From GCA-020345945 sp964596985 (GTDB lineage: Archaea; Thermoproteota; Bathyarchaeia; RBG-16-48-13; GCA-020345945), in contig CAZQWG010000002.1 in the NCBI GenBank assembly GCA_964596985.1, forward strand, positions 372,001 to 436,000: 64,000 nucleotides of DNA, in the 5' to 3' direction. The notes under the pieces were generated by a model that was given only the letters and a program-made list of their open reading frames with translations, was not told the DNA's origin and did not search any database. The stretch's first letter is position 1. Every line of letters starts with the position of its first letter. Below are positions 1 to 8,811 of this stretch, one piece after another. Made by a program: the position numbers and the translations under genes.

Positions 1-531
1 CGTGACGTGTCGTCGAATCAGTTTCTTCTTGCCGTAGTTATCTATCTCTGCTTTAAGTAGCTCTTGGTTCGGGACGGAAACTAGGACGTTGTCGAGGGTC
101 AGCATCTTAGTGTAGATTAACTCTACGGATACTACGTCGGCGAGTTGCCCGTTGAATAGGATTCTGTCTCCAACCTCGAAGGGCCTGCTTGTCATGACGA
201 TGAGACCGGAGATTGCGTTACCTAACGTGTTTATCGCTGCGAAGCCGACAATAGTGCCGCCGTAGATGGCGAGTAACCCAGCGACGGTTCCAAGTGTGAC
301 TCCCCATTGTCCAAGGACTGCCGAGAAGGCTACAACAACAGAGGTCCACTTGGTGATCCGGATCAGGGTATACGCAAGGTGTTCTTCCAGCTTCTTCTTT
401 GCGTTCAGGACTCTGATCTGCTTGACTACGATTCTGTATGACATGTAGACGACGATAAGTGCGACTGCAGAGAACAACAGCCTGTTAAGATTGGAGAGAA
501 ACCATTCGCCGAGGTAGTCGAGGAGATTCAT
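1..531 (-). CDS. MscS-family mechanosensitive channel (3' end cut off by window)
   Basis: The visible 177 codons read in frame from an ATG at 531 to the window edge, so the gene is truncated here only by the window. Translation shows three hydrophobic segments (about residues 17-34, 61-80 and 82-112). The third is followed by the MscS signature GFAAINTLGNAISGL and then RPFEVGDRI, the start of the beta domain. This family forms membrane-tension-gated pores that release osmolytes on hypo-osmotic shock. A GGAGAG Shine-Dalgarno lies 6 bases before the ATG. The cytoplasmic C-terminal domain is outside the window. The family call is firm; ion preference cannot be judged. Confidence 0.9.
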   Translation of the reverse strand, partial: MNLLDYLGEWFLSNLNRLLFSAVALIVVYMSYRIVVKQIRVLNAKKKLEEHLAYTLIRITKWTSVVVAFSAVLGQWGVTLGTVAGLLAIYGGTIVGFAAINTLGNAISGLIVMTSRPFEVGDRILFNGQLADVVSVELIYTKMLTLDNVLVSVPNQELLKAEIDNYGKKKLIRRHVT

Positions 532-666
532 GGGTTCTCTCCTGGTCACTATGTGATAGATATCCATTATGAAATCGTGTTTCTTAGCGATGTATGCTGT
601 TTGGATCTCGCAATCTGGTTATCGTTTAATAGAACTGAATGCTATTTCTCGGAGGGAGTGGGCTCT

Positions 667-1707
667 ATGGAGACGATGAATGCACTAGTCTATCGAGGTG
701 TTGGCAGCATAAGATTGGAGGCTTTGCCCAAACCAGTGGTCGGGGTTGGAGATGTCCTTGTCAGGGTAAGGGCTGCCGCGGTTTGTGCATCAGATATCCG
801 TGTGTTCAAGGGCGAAAAGAAGGCGAAACTCGGGGTGATCCAAGGTCACGAATTCTCCGGAGACATCGCAACTGTTGGAGAAGATGTACGTGACTACAAT
901 CCCGGCGATAGGGTAACCCTGCACCCTGTAATCGCATGCGGTCGCTGCCCCTATTGTATAAGGGGACACGTGAACATGTGCCTCAACCGAGAGACCATCG
1001 GCTACGATGAAAACGGTGGATTCGCAGAGTATGTACTGATACCTGGATCAATGCTGGAATCAGGGAGCCTGGTAAACATACCTAGCTCGGTTTCGTATGA
1101 GCAGGCGGCTTTGGCTGAGCCTCTGGGATGCGTTGTAAACTCGATTGAGACTTGCAGGCTAAATGTCGGCTCCTCCCTCCTAATCGTTGGGGCTGGACCC
1201 ATGGGGCTAATGAATCTCCTCGTGGGGCGGGTTTCTGGGGCTGGCAAGATTATAGTCAGCGAACCCGTCGAGGAACGTCTGAAGCTCGCCGAGAGACTAG
1301 GGGCTGATGTGCTCATAAATCCTCGAGAAGAAGATCTGCTCTCCCGGGTGAACGAGGAAACTGCCGGTCTCGGGGTTGACGCGGCAATAGTCACTATCGG
1401 CATTCCCCAAGTCATAGCCGAGACTCTTAAGACTGTCCGGAAGCTTGGGGTCGTAAACCTCTTCGCAGGATGTCCCTTGGGCTCGGAGATGAAGATTGAC
1501 CCTAACCCGATACACTACAAGGAACTGCTAGTAACCGGCAGTCAGAACGCCACCCTAACCCAATTCAAACATGGACTGAAGCTGCTCGAAAACGGGGCTG
1601 TCGATCTCGGATGCTTGATCACCCATCGGTTCCCCCTCGAGAGAGGTGAGGAAGCCTTCCAGAAACGAATAGGATTAGAAGGACTGAAACCCATCCTCCT
1701 CCCGTGA
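667..1707 (+). CDS. Zinc-dependent medium-chain alcohol/polyol dehydrogenase
   Basis: A 346-aa medium-chain dehydrogenase of the sorbitol/threonine dehydrogenase type, oxidising a secondary alcohol or polyol with NAD(P). Visible features are catalytic zinc ligands Cys40 and His61-Glu62 (GHE), the four structural-zinc cysteines C91, C94, C97 and C105, and the Rossmann motif GAGPMG near residue 175. The open frame reaches back to 553, but ATG 667 is chosen because GGAGGG lies just upstream and this gives normal family length. It stands alone on the + strand between MscS and an aldolase on the opposite strand. The substrate cannot be read from sequence; the aldolase neighbour hints at sugar or sugar-acid metabolism (inference). 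Confidence 0.9.
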   Translation: METMNALVYRGVGSIRLEALPKPVVGVGDVLVRVRAAAVCASDIRVFKGEKKAKLGVIQGHEFSGDIATVGEDVRDYNPGDRVTLHPVIACGRCPYCIRGHVNMCLNRETIGYDENGGFAEYVLIPGSMLESGSLVNIPSSVSYEQAALAEPLGCVVNSIETCRLNVGSSLLIVGAGPMGLMNLLVGRVSGAGKIIVSEPVEERLKLAERLGADVLINPREEDLLSRVNEETAGLGVDAAIVTIGIPQVIAETLKTVRKLGVVNLFAGCPLGSEMKIDPNPIHYKELLVTGSQNATLTQFKHGLKLLENGAVDLGCLITHRFPLERGEEAFQKRIGLEGLKPILLP

Positions 1708-1908
1708 TCTGAGCAACCAATAGGACTCGTTTGGGGAGGATATTTCCACATCGCGCATATCCTCGTTGCCGACGGCAAAGGTACAGAATTTTCGTTCTCT
1801 CATTGTCTATGGGAGTTTAAAGATTAGGTTGCTATTGAAAAAAAGGTAAGGAGAGAGACGGGGATTGACCGACTCACATGAAGCTCGATGTAGACGGTAA
1901 CCTGCTTT

Positions 1909-2667
1909 CTACTCTAGTTCTTGGAGAGCCTTCTCCACGCTTGCGCCTTTATGGATTATCTTTGAGATGGCGCGGATCATCGCAGTGGGATTTTTGTGTT
2001 GCCAGATATTCCTGCCGAAGGCGACACCGCATCCGCCGGCGTCGATCATACCTTTCACGACTTCGAGTACGTCCTTCTCTGTCTCCATCTTGACTCCCCC
2101 CATTATGGTGGCGGGGACAACGCAGGTATTCACGACTTCTTTGAAGGTTTTCGTGCTCCCTGTGTACACTAGTTTGAGGAAGTCTCCTCCTGCCTCGGCT
2201 CCCAGCCTTGCGAGGATCTTGTTTGTCTCTAGGTCTGTAACTGGTTTACGGCTCTCAGGCTCGATCGGGATGGGCTCAGCGCACATGGGCATCCCCCATT
2301 TCTCGCATTCCACCCCTATTCTACGCATCTTCATGAATTCTGCTCTATTGGATATAGGCTGGAAGCATCCGATCTTCACTCCGTCTACTCCGAGTTTGAT
2401 GGCCTCTTCGATCCATGAGGGCTCATCGAGCGGAACAGTCCACATCACAGAGGGGAGCTGCTTCAGCTCTTTGCTGAACTCTCTTAGGATGCCTAGGTTC
2501 ACTATGATTGAGTCTGGTTCACCGTCGATTATCTTTTGGATAGTCTCTCTTGGTGACTCTATTCCTTTCCTTGGACCACCTAAGCCGTGATCCATCGCCA
2601 CGATCAGTGTCTTTCCGTCTTTGCGGAAGATCTTTCCCATTCTCATATCTTTTCCGATAATAGTCAA
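1909..2667 (-). CDS. DhnA-type class I aldolase (archaeal FBP aldolase / ADH synthase family)
   Basis: A 252-aa TIM-barrel aldolase of the DhnA/DeoC-LacD family. It has the hallmark MDHG near residues 25-28 and a likely Schiff-base lysine in FLKLVYTG (Lys165). Family members are archaeal class I fructose-bisphosphate aldolases, the 2-amino-3,7-dideoxyheptulosonate synthase of archaeal aromatic synthesis, and LsrF-type thiolases. Length fits all of them. No aromatic-pathway genes lie nearby, so a sugar-phosphate or sugar-acid aldolase linked to the neighbouring dehydrogenases is a reasonable inference. The start is the first ATG; ATG codons at residues 8 and 10 are alternatives. Confidence 0.85.
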   Translation of the reverse strand: MTIIGKDMRMGKIFRKDGKTLIVAMDHGLGGPRKGIESPRETIQKIIDGEPDSIIVNLGILREFSKELKQLPSVMWTVPLDEPSWIEEAIKLGVDGVKIGCFQPISNRAEFMKMRRIGVECEKWGMPMCAEPIPIEPESRKPVTDLETNKILARLGAEAGGDFLKLVYTGSTKTFKEVVNTCVVPATIMGGVKMETEKDVLEVVKGMIDAGGCGVAFGRNIWQHKNPTAMIRAISKIIHKGASVEKALQELE

Positions 2668-2926
2668 ATCGCAATCTACCCAATGATAGTTTCTGATCTC
2701 ACTCGTATAAAGTCTTCACCATGGATCTTCGCAATATCATCTCATACTTGGCTATCCTACTAGCTTTAGGGAGACCTCTCCAAACTCTACATCAGTCTTT
2801 TCAGATATCCCCTTTGAACCCTTGATACTCGCGCAGACGGCTTCAAGGACTGCTTGGTGAATAGCACCTTTGAGGGATAAAGCTCTTGAACGTTGATGCC
2901 GGATACTCGGGCGAGGATGCTTCTGA

Positions 2927-4060
2927 ATGGTAAGCTATAAGGTACCGGTACTGGCTGGTGATGGAATTGGACCCGAGGTAATGGCGGAAGGCATCAAGGT
3001 TTTGGATGCTGCTTCCGAGGTGCACGGCTTCGAGATCGAGTGGGTGAGACACCCGTACGGGGCAGAGCACTATTTGGCCACCGGAGAAATACTTCCCGAT
3101 TCGGCTCTCAAAGAGATAGGAGAAAGCAAGGCCATCTACTTTGCTGCGGTGGGTGATCCCAGGTGTCCACCCGGTCTCCTCGAGAGAGGGATTATCTTGA
3201 AGATTAGATTTCAGTTGGACCAGTATGTGAACCTAAGGCCAGTTTGCCTTATGGAAGGAGTTCCAACTCCCCTGAGGGGAAAGACCCCCGAGGACATAAA
3301 CTTCTCGGTGGTGAGAGAGAACACCGAAGACATGTATGTTGGGCTGGGTGGTAGAGTCAAGAAAGGCAGGAGTAGATGCGAACTGGAATTGCTTAGGAGC
3401 CTGTACAGCGTGAAATTCGGTTTGGACATAGAGACCGACCACGATGAGATAGCGTACCAGTTGATGGTCATTAGCAAGCGTGGTGCAGAGCGGGTGATAA
3501 GGTACGCTTTTGAACACGCGGTGAAGACCGGTAGAAAGAGGGTGACCAGTGTTGACAAGGCCAACGTGCTTTCTGAAGCCTACGGGTTCTGGAGGGAGGT
3601 GTTCGAGGAGGTCAAGAAAGACTACGCCGATATGGAGACCGAATTCAGCTATGTCGACGCGGTTACCATGTGGTTCGTCAAAAATCCTGAATGGTTTCAG
3701 GTTGTGGTAGCACCCAACATGTTCGGGGATATCATAACGGACCTAGGAGCCATGATCCAAGGGGGACTCGGGGTGGCGGCTGGTGGCAACATCAACCCAG
3801 AGGGTACGTCCATGTTTGAGCCCATTCATGGGTCTGCACCAAAATACAAGGGGCAGAACGTCGCAAATCCTGTTGCAACTGTCCTGGCAGGAGCGATGCT
3901 ACTGGACACCTTGGGGGAGTCAGAGGCAGCAAAAACGGTCGAGCAGGCTGTTAACAAGATTCTTGGAAAAGGAAAGGTGAGGACCCGAGATCTAGGAGGC
4001 AACTCCACCACAAGTGAGGTGGGAGATGCGCTAGCGAAGGAGATCTTGAGACGCGAATAG
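2927..4060 (+). CDS. Isocitrate/isopropylmalate dehydrogenase family (tartrate/D-malate dehydrogenase-like)
   Basis: A 377-aa beta-decarboxylating dehydrogenase that oxidises and decarboxylates a 2-hydroxyacid with NAD(P). It carries GDGIGPE at residues 11-17, the substrate arginine region around VNLRPV, VVRENTEDMY, the metal-binding region APNMFGDIITDL and the C-terminal FEPIHGSAPK. The combination PPGLLERGIILKIRFQLDQY resembles tartrate or D-malate dehydrogenases more than classic LeuB. No leuCD genes are adjacent, although a LeuA-family synthase lies far away at 41818. The gene is monocistronic on the + strand. The exact substrate is unresolved. Confidence 0.85.
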   Translation: MVSYKVPVLAGDGIGPEVMAEGIKVLDAASEVHGFEIEWVRHPYGAEHYLATGEILPDSALKEIGESKAIYFAAVGDPRCPPGLLERGIILKIRFQLDQYVNLRPVCLMEGVPTPLRGKTPEDINFSVVRENTEDMYVGLGGRVKKGRSRCELELLRSLYSVKFGLDIETDHDEIAYQLMVISKRGAERVIRYAFEHAVKTGRKRVTSVDKANVLSEAYGFWREVFEEVKKDYADMETEFSYVDAVTMWFVKNPEWFQVVVAPNMFGDIITDLGAMIQGGLGVAAGGNINPEGTSMFEPIHGSAPKYKGQNVANPVATVLAGAMLLDTLGESEAAKTVEQAVNKILGKGKVRTRDLGGNSTTSEVGDALAKEILRRE

Positions 4061-4148
4061 AGGCTTAAAAAGGCGACCTCTCAGGCGTACGCTCTCACGG
4101 CTACATAACAACAGTGCTCCTGCGAGAGCCACGAAAACCGAAGGCGTT

Positions 4149-4343
4149 CTACTCGACGGTGATGCCGTGCGCTCTCAATGCATGCTGTATCTTCTCTATC
4201 TCTTTCTTTATTGCTTCAATCTCTTGACGTAGGACCTCGATCTCCGGTCGCATCAGAGGGGTCGGCTGGGGTCTTGTCGTGAGATCTGGAACTCCCTGAG
4301 ACTTGCCTGGGGTCAGATCCTCAGGTCTGTAAACCTTACCCAT
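4149..4343 (-). CDS. Small coiled-coil protein, unknown
   Basis: A 64-aa reading frame starting MGKVYRPEDLTPG. The N-terminal half is proline-rich and probably disordered. Residues about 33-58 form a charged amphipathic helix with heptad character (EIEVLRQEIEAIKKEIEKI), suggesting a short coiled coil. The ATG follows an AGGAGAA ribosome site. I do not recognise the family. Coding is supported by the ribosome site, the clear helix pattern and the lack of a competing frame. Confidence 0.6.
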   Translation of the reverse strand: MGKVYRPEDLTPGKSQGVPDLTTRPQPTPLMRPEIEVLRQEIEAIKKEIEKIQHALRAHGITVE

Positions 4344-4479
4344 AATTCTCCTTCTCCCGCTCCCACATTCCTAGTCGTGGTATATAATCGTTGATTACTC
4401 TTCGGTCATCGTCCTGCGCTGGAAGAGACGGCGGTTTTCTACGCGACTCTTTCAACTCTACCTCAGAGGTCTTCTGGTT

Positions 4480-5187
4480 TCACTTCTCCTCGAGTACTAT
4501 GGCTCTGATCCAAGATGAATCCATACCCTTTGTCATAATGGGCAATCCGATGTAGTACACCCTACTCTTCTTGACTTTGTCTAGGTTCGTTATCCCCTCG
4601 ATTATTGGAATGCCGTTTCCGAGGAGGTACTTGTGGGTCTCCATCGAGCATGGATAGCCCGGTGTCGGTTTGTACGGGTACCCCTCGCCTATCGGGGCCT
4701 CCAAGCCAACCTGGCAGATTCCTATCTGTTTAACCGGAAGCTCGCTCATCCATCTCGCCGCCTCAGGGCTGATGAACGGGGATTCCTTTGGAGGGAGTCT
4801 GCTCCATAGCAGGACGATATCGCCCTTCTTGACCCCTTTGCGTTCGAGGTCCTCGGGTGTTATCGCAGTCCTCCTTCCGTTCTTCGCAGGCATATCTGAG
4901 AAGTCGCATACGCAGCACTCGCCCATATAGGTCTCAACGGGTAGTTCGCATGGCGCTTCCCCGTCTCGGTGATAGTGAAGCGGGCCCTCCACGTGGGTAC
5001 CGATATGTGTCTCTGTGTCGACCCAATGCATGATCCCCTTGTCTGGGGCGAAGATCCATCGACGCAGCTCCCAACGTCTAGCCGACCATTTGCCTTTAGG
5101 ATGCGTATACTCCCCCTTCTCGTCATAGATCCCGGGTACAACTTCATCCGATATATCGATGATTCGATACTTGCTTAGTTCAATCAT
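4480..5187 (-). CDS. Cyclase-family metal hydrolase (kynurenine formamidase-like)
   Basis: A 235-aa member of the cyclase family (PF04199). The family motif HIGTHVEGPLHYH is present at residues 61-73, giving metal ligands His61, His65 and Glu67 plus His71. Other members hydrolyse N-formylkynurenine, isatin or cyclic amides. The TTG-free ATG start is directly preceded by a GAGATATG context. No tryptophan-degradation genes are near, so the substrate is open. The gene is convergent with the IDH-like gene and divergent from the HAD phosphatase. Confidence 0.88.
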   Translation of the reverse strand: MIELSKYRIIDISDEVVPGIYDEKGEYTHPKGKWSARRWELRRWIFAPDKGIMHWVDTETHIGTHVEGPLHYHRDGEAPCELPVETYMGECCVCDFSDMPAKNGRRTAITPEDLERKGVKKGDIVLLWSRLPPKESPFISPEAARWMSELPVKQIGICQVGLEAPIGEGYPYKPTPGYPCSMETHKYLLGNGIPIIEGITNLDKVKKSRVYYIGLPIMTKGMDSSWIRAIVLEEK

Positions 5188-5334
5188 ATCTCATCGAGAG
5201 AGATCCCTGCTCCCGTGTGTCAAAAGGCTTACGAGGGGACCAGAATGAACCCAGTAGTCCCCCAATCGGCTTGATCGGATCGCTGGAAAACCTAAAAGCG
5301 GATTCAGTCATCGACTCCTCTGGAGTGGATTTGG

Positions 5335-5976
5335 ATGAGTGACCTCACGTTGATCTCATTCGATGTCGGTGGTACTCTCGTCGATCACAGTTTCATGGAT
5401 TCGGTCTGGAATACGGGGATTCCGAGACTATACGCTGAGAAGCGGGGAATCGCGTTCAGAGAAGCGAAAGACCGTGTCATACAGGAGTACAATCGTATGG
5501 GGAGAGATGACATAAGATGGTACATCCTGCAATACTGGTTCGACCGTTTCGACCTGAATGGTTCCCCGACAGAGTTGTTGGAGTCGTTCAGACACGAGGT
5601 CGTAGTGTATCCGGAGGTATCTTCGGTTCTGGAGAGTCTGGGAAGCTTATTCGAGCTGGTGGTGTTCTCAAATGCGCCCGTGGACATCTTGAGCTATGAA
5701 ATAGAAGGGCTGAGGCCGCATTTCAAACGTGTCTTCTCGTCGACAACCGACTTTGGCTATTTCAGGAAGACAGCCGAGATGTACGCTAGGATATGCGAGG
5801 TTCTGGCGCTGGAACCTGGGCAAGTACTCCACGTCGGTGACAACGAGCAGGACGACTTCATAGCCCCGAGGAAGGCGGGTATGCAAGCCTTCTACTTGGA
5901 TAGATCGGGGGGAAACACGGAGGCTCCTACGCTTACAAACCTGAATGAACTGAAAGAGCTCCTGGTTGATGTTTGA
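5335..5976 (+). CDS. HAD-superfamily phosphohydrolase
   Basis: A 213-aa HAD hydrolase. Motif I is FDVGGTLVD, with nucleophile Asp10 (the second Asp of DxD is replaced by Gly, as in many dehalogenase or phosphoglycolate types). Motif II is VVFSNA near residue 107, and motif IV is HVGDNEQDD near residue 164. An alpha-helical cap lies between motifs I and II. It probably dephosphorylates a small metabolite. The replaced general-acid Asp means that dehalogenase-like or atypical chemistry cannot be excluded. Confidence 0.88.
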   Translation: MSDLTLISFDVGGTLVDHSFMDSVWNTGIPRLYAEKRGIAFREAKDRVIQEYNRMGRDDIRWYILQYWFDRFDLNGSPTELLESFRHEVVVYPEVSSVLESLGSLFELVVFSNAPVDILSYEIEGLRPHFKRVFSSTTDFGYFRKTAEMYARICEVLALEPGQVLHVGDNEQDDFIAPRKAGMQAFYLDRSGGNTEAPTLTNLNELKELLVDV

Positions 5977-6140
5977 GAAAACTGGAATCCAGAAGACTTT
6001 AGAGTCATAGTACGAACCAGAATAGAATAATTGGCTAGGGATAAGGGGACTCAAAACGTCGTAGGAGTGAGGTTGATCCCCTTTTTCGTTGCAACTAAGT
6101 GTGAGCGACCTGTACCCTAGGCTCTAAGAGGCGTAGCTGC

Positions 6141-6305
6141 ATGCCTGATAGATGTTCCCGCTGCAAATCTGCCAATGTCTTCATGCAACTGGTTAACGGT
6201 AGGAAGACCGAACTGCTTTGCTGGAAATGCTGGCTCAAGGAGCCCATGATCCGACGGGACCTGCGTGAACGAAAGAGATCGAGGCGAAAGACTGGCGAGG
6301 ACTGA
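6141..6305 (+). CDS. 54-aa zinc-ribbon protein
   Basis: An ATG-started frame of 54 codons encodes CSRC at residues 5-8 and CWKC at residues 27-30, a four-cysteine zinc ribbon, followed by a very basic tail (RERKRSRRK). An AGAGGCG ribosome site lies about 8 bases upstream. Such small basic ribbons usually bind nucleic acid or ribosomes. I cannot name a family. It precedes the MFS gene on the same strand, about 285 bases away. Confidence 0.65.
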   Translation: MPDRCSRCKSANVFMQLVNGRKTELLCWKCWLKEPMIRRDLRERKRSRRKTGED

Positions 6306-6590
6306 GCCGCGGAAAGGAAGCAGGCAGGCTACCTCAAACATTTGGTGCTGTTGCATTGAGGGCTTATGAGCCACCAACGCAGCAGCACCAAACGTACAAA
6401 GATACTTAAGTTCCTTTTCTGCTCTACAGAAGAAGCATCTCGGGTAGACTTTCACGATCTAGGGTCCAGAGAAAGGAATCTGAAATACGTCATCGATTCC
6501 TTCGAACGACCAGTACATGACGGTATTTGGCATGAAGATTGTGTGAGGACCATGATGAATCGCGGTGTGATTCGGAAGGGTCTCAGTTTC

Positions 6591-7787
6591 ATGGCTCGAC
6601 AGGAGAGGACGTACAAAGTCAACATGCTGAGGGTGTCTGCTCAGAACTTCTTTTTGACCTTGACACAACAGTATCAATCACTATACATTGTAGCGCTGGG
6701 TGCCTCTCCTCTTCAACTTGGGTTTGCGACTGGCGTGGGAGGAATCGCGGGTGCAACGATAGCCGCACCTACCGGGTGGCTTGCAGATAAATACGGGATA
6801 AGAAAGGTCCTACTCTCTGCGACATCGTTGCTAGCTATCGGAGCCTTGATCTTCGCCTTGTCTCCGAACTGGATAATCGTAATCCCCGCTGTCTTCATCG
6901 TCACGCTGGCTCAAAGGATGGCGATGACGGTGTGCCCTGTAGTATGCGGCAGCTGTCTAATGGACAAGGAGAGGGCTACGGGGATGCAGTTGTGCGATAC
7001 GCTTTCAGCCATCCCGAGATCGATCTCACCCCTATTGGCCGCTTTCCTTATCGCGTGGTTCGGGGGCATAAGCGTTGAGGGAGTCAGACCCCTCTACTAC
7101 GCGCAGTCTCTAGGTCTTCTCTTGGTCTTGGCGTTGATTCTAAGATGGTTCAGCAATCCCGAGAAAAGAAGAACTCGTGATTCTACCTCGAGCTTTCTGG
7201 ACGGCCTCAGACAAGTGAATGCGGAGGGATGGACTGTAAGGAAATGGATCGTGTACCTCTCCCTCTCCACTATTCCATTCTCCATCAATACCGTATATCT
7301 GCCCCTGTTTGCTGCCGAGATAAAACATGCAGACCAATTCGTCTTGGGGGCAATGGGTGCGGCGTCTACCCTTGTACCTCTACTGCTCTCTATCCCTGTT
7401 GGTCGACTGGCGGACACCCTAGGTAGAAAGAAGGCGGTATTTATCACGTCCCCAATCTACTGGTTGTCGGTCTTGCTTCTGGTCTACGCTCCGAACCCAA
7501 CGATCCTCATCGTCTCAGGGGTTTTACAAGGCTTCTACATGCTGACCGCGGTCACGCAGGGCGCGATGACCGCAGAACTTGTACCATCCCACCTCCTTGG
7601 GAGATGGTACGGCATACTCGGCTCTTTCAGGGGGCTCATGATGGTAGTCGCTCCGATATTGAGCGGGATCATCTGGAGTGCTGTAGGCCCAGCGTACGTG
7701 TTCTTCTTCATAATACTCACCGAGCTCTCGAAACTGCTCATACTTACGACGATGCCTGAAACGTTGAAGAAAAGCCCTAATCAATGA
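6591..7787 (+). CDS. Major facilitator superfamily transporter
   Basis: About 398 aa with twelve hydrophobic segments. The cytoplasmic loop between TM2 and TM3 carries the MFS motif A form GWLADKYGIRKVLL, repeated in the second half as GRLADTLGRKKAVF. A secondary carrier in the cell membrane, substrate unknown. The open frame extends upstream to 6366, but the extension is charged and unlike the family. ATG 6591 has a GGAAGGG ribosome site 10 bases upstream; ATG 6552 is an alternative. It is one of five MFS carriers in the window. Confidence 0.9.
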   Translation: MARQERTYKVNMLRVSAQNFFLTLTQQYQSLYIVALGASPLQLGFATGVGGIAGATIAAPTGWLADKYGIRKVLLSATSLLAIGALIFALSPNWIIVIPAVFIVTLAQRMAMTVCPVVCGSCLMDKERATGMQLCDTLSAIPRSISPLLAAFLIAWFGGISVEGVRPLYYAQSLGLLLVLALILRWFSNPEKRRTRDSTSSFLDGLRQVNAEGWTVRKWIVYLSLSTIPFSINTVYLPLFAAEIKHADQFVLGAMGAASTLVPLLLSIPVGRLADTLGRKKAVFITSPIYWLSVLLLVYAPNPTILIVSGVLQGFYMLTAVTQGAMTAELVPSHLLGRWYGILGSFRGLMMVVAPILSGIIWSAVGPAYVFFFIILTELSKLLILTTMPETLKKSPNQ

Positions 7788-7861
7788 AACATGGGAAGTA
7801 CTCGGACCACGTGGAAACGTTGAGCAGCGTCAACAAGCCAAGGAAACACCTTGGCCCTGTC

Positions 7862-7963
7862 CTATTTGGAGGATTTTACAACTGCAACGACTACTGCGGT
7901 CGTGAGTGCAACGAATAGCACTATCATAAACGCTGTAAAACCTACCGCCATCCAGAAACGCAC
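7862..7963 (-). CDS. 33-aa single-membrane-span microprotein
   Basis: GTG-started frame of 33 codons (first residues MRFWMAVGFTAF; last residues VVVAVVKSSK). An exact AGGAGGTG Shine-Dalgarno lies five bases before the GTG, the best ribosome site seen in the window. Residues 4-28 are one continuous hydrophobic helix with a basic C-terminal tail. This suggests a small membrane-embedded regulator or complex subunit, but no family is recognised. The nearest genes are the MFS carrier (convergent) and the winged-helix protein upstream on the same strand. Confidence 0.6.
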   Translation of the reverse strand: MRFWMAVGFTAFMIVLFVALTTAVVVAVVKSSK

Positions 7964-8061
7964 GTCGACACCTCCTGAACGGTGATCTTTACCTCGATAA
8001 GGTGACTAATGTAAGAAAGAACGACGCACTCGAAATGTACACCAGAAGTGAACATGGAACG

Positions 8062-8352
8062 CTAGAGGATAGACGGTAGGGAATCGCGTAGCTTCCTGTA
8101 GATATTCCAGCCATACTCGGTGAGTCTCAGATGTCCACCCCGCTCGTTGATGAGCTTCCTATCCTTGAGATATGATAGGTGCCTCAGAAAATCGTCGTAG
8201 GATAGGGTTGTAGCCTTTCGCCAAACGTAGGTCCGTCGTTGTGGTTTCGGCGCATAGTTCAGGTATTCGAGGATCTCAAACCTGATCTGAACCGCATCCT
8301 TCCTCGTTCTTCCCATCCCACGACCTCGAGTTGGCTTAGAGAACCCGTTCAA
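8062..8352 (-). CDS. Winged-helix DNA-binding protein
   Basis: A 96-aa protein with a winged helix-turn-helix of the archaeal PF14947-like type: RFEILEYLNY, then a recognition-helix region (SYDDFLRHLSYLKDRKLI), then the wing and LTEYGWNIYRKL. The basic N-terminal stretch may be flexible, and translation may start at Met14 (MGRTRKDAV). It begins two bases after the stop of the upstream membrane-protein gene, so the two are co-translated. It is likely a transcription regulator acting with or on its membrane partner (inference). Confidence 0.8.
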   Translation of the reverse strand: MNGFSKPTRGRGMGRTRKDAVQIRFEILEYLNYAPKPQRRTYVWRKATTLSYDDFLRHLSYLKDRKLINERGGHLRLTEYGWNIYRKLRDSLPSIL

Positions 8353-8354
8353 AC

Positions 8355-8726
8355 CTAAGAAGAATTTTGGTTTGCGGTTCCTGGTTTCTCTTCGCCAAGC
8401 AGCTCCTCTTCAAGAACCCTCAGCCTCCCAAGTCTTTCTTGCCACCGTTTGAAGAAGAGGTATTGTCTAAGCAGGGAATAGGCGAAGTATCCTAGGCATG
8501 CTACTGCTATCAGCGAGAAGGAGACGTCCAGAAGATCGAAGAAACTGCGTCGAAACCTGAGGATACGTAGGTCGATTATCAAGAGTCGGATGGCGAAGAC
8601 GAGGAGGATCCCTGAAGCAATAGTCCCGCCTATTGCCCCAAGCTTGAATCTATCCCATTCTCTTCCGAGCTCTTCGAAGAAATCGTGCATTGTCCTTACG
8701 GGGCGTGTCACCGTTTCATCTGACAA
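8355..8726 (-). CDS. Two-TM membrane protein with coiled-coil ends, unknown
   Basis: A 123-aa protein with two hydrophobic helices (about residues 33-52 and 66-88) separated by a short basic loop, and charged N- and C-terminal segments (the C-terminus RLRVLEEELLGEE is helical). The arrangement puts both ends in the cytoplasm. It is the first gene of a two-gene operon with a winged-helix protein 2 bases downstream. Membrane protein plus regulator pairs can sense membrane state, but that role is only inferred. No family recognised. Confidence 0.7.
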   Translation of the reverse strand: MSDETVTRPVRTMHDFFEELGREWDRFKLGAIGGTIASGILLVFAIRLLIIDLRILRFRRSFFDLLDVSFSLIAVACLGYFAYSLLRQYLFFKRWQERLGRLRVLEEELLGEEKPGTANQNSS

Positions 8727-8811
8727 GTATCATCAGAATGCGTCTCCTAGCTGTCTCTTTAAAGGGTAGTTCACCACTGGTGAATCCTGTCCTCCCAAAG
8801 ATTTGTGCGTG

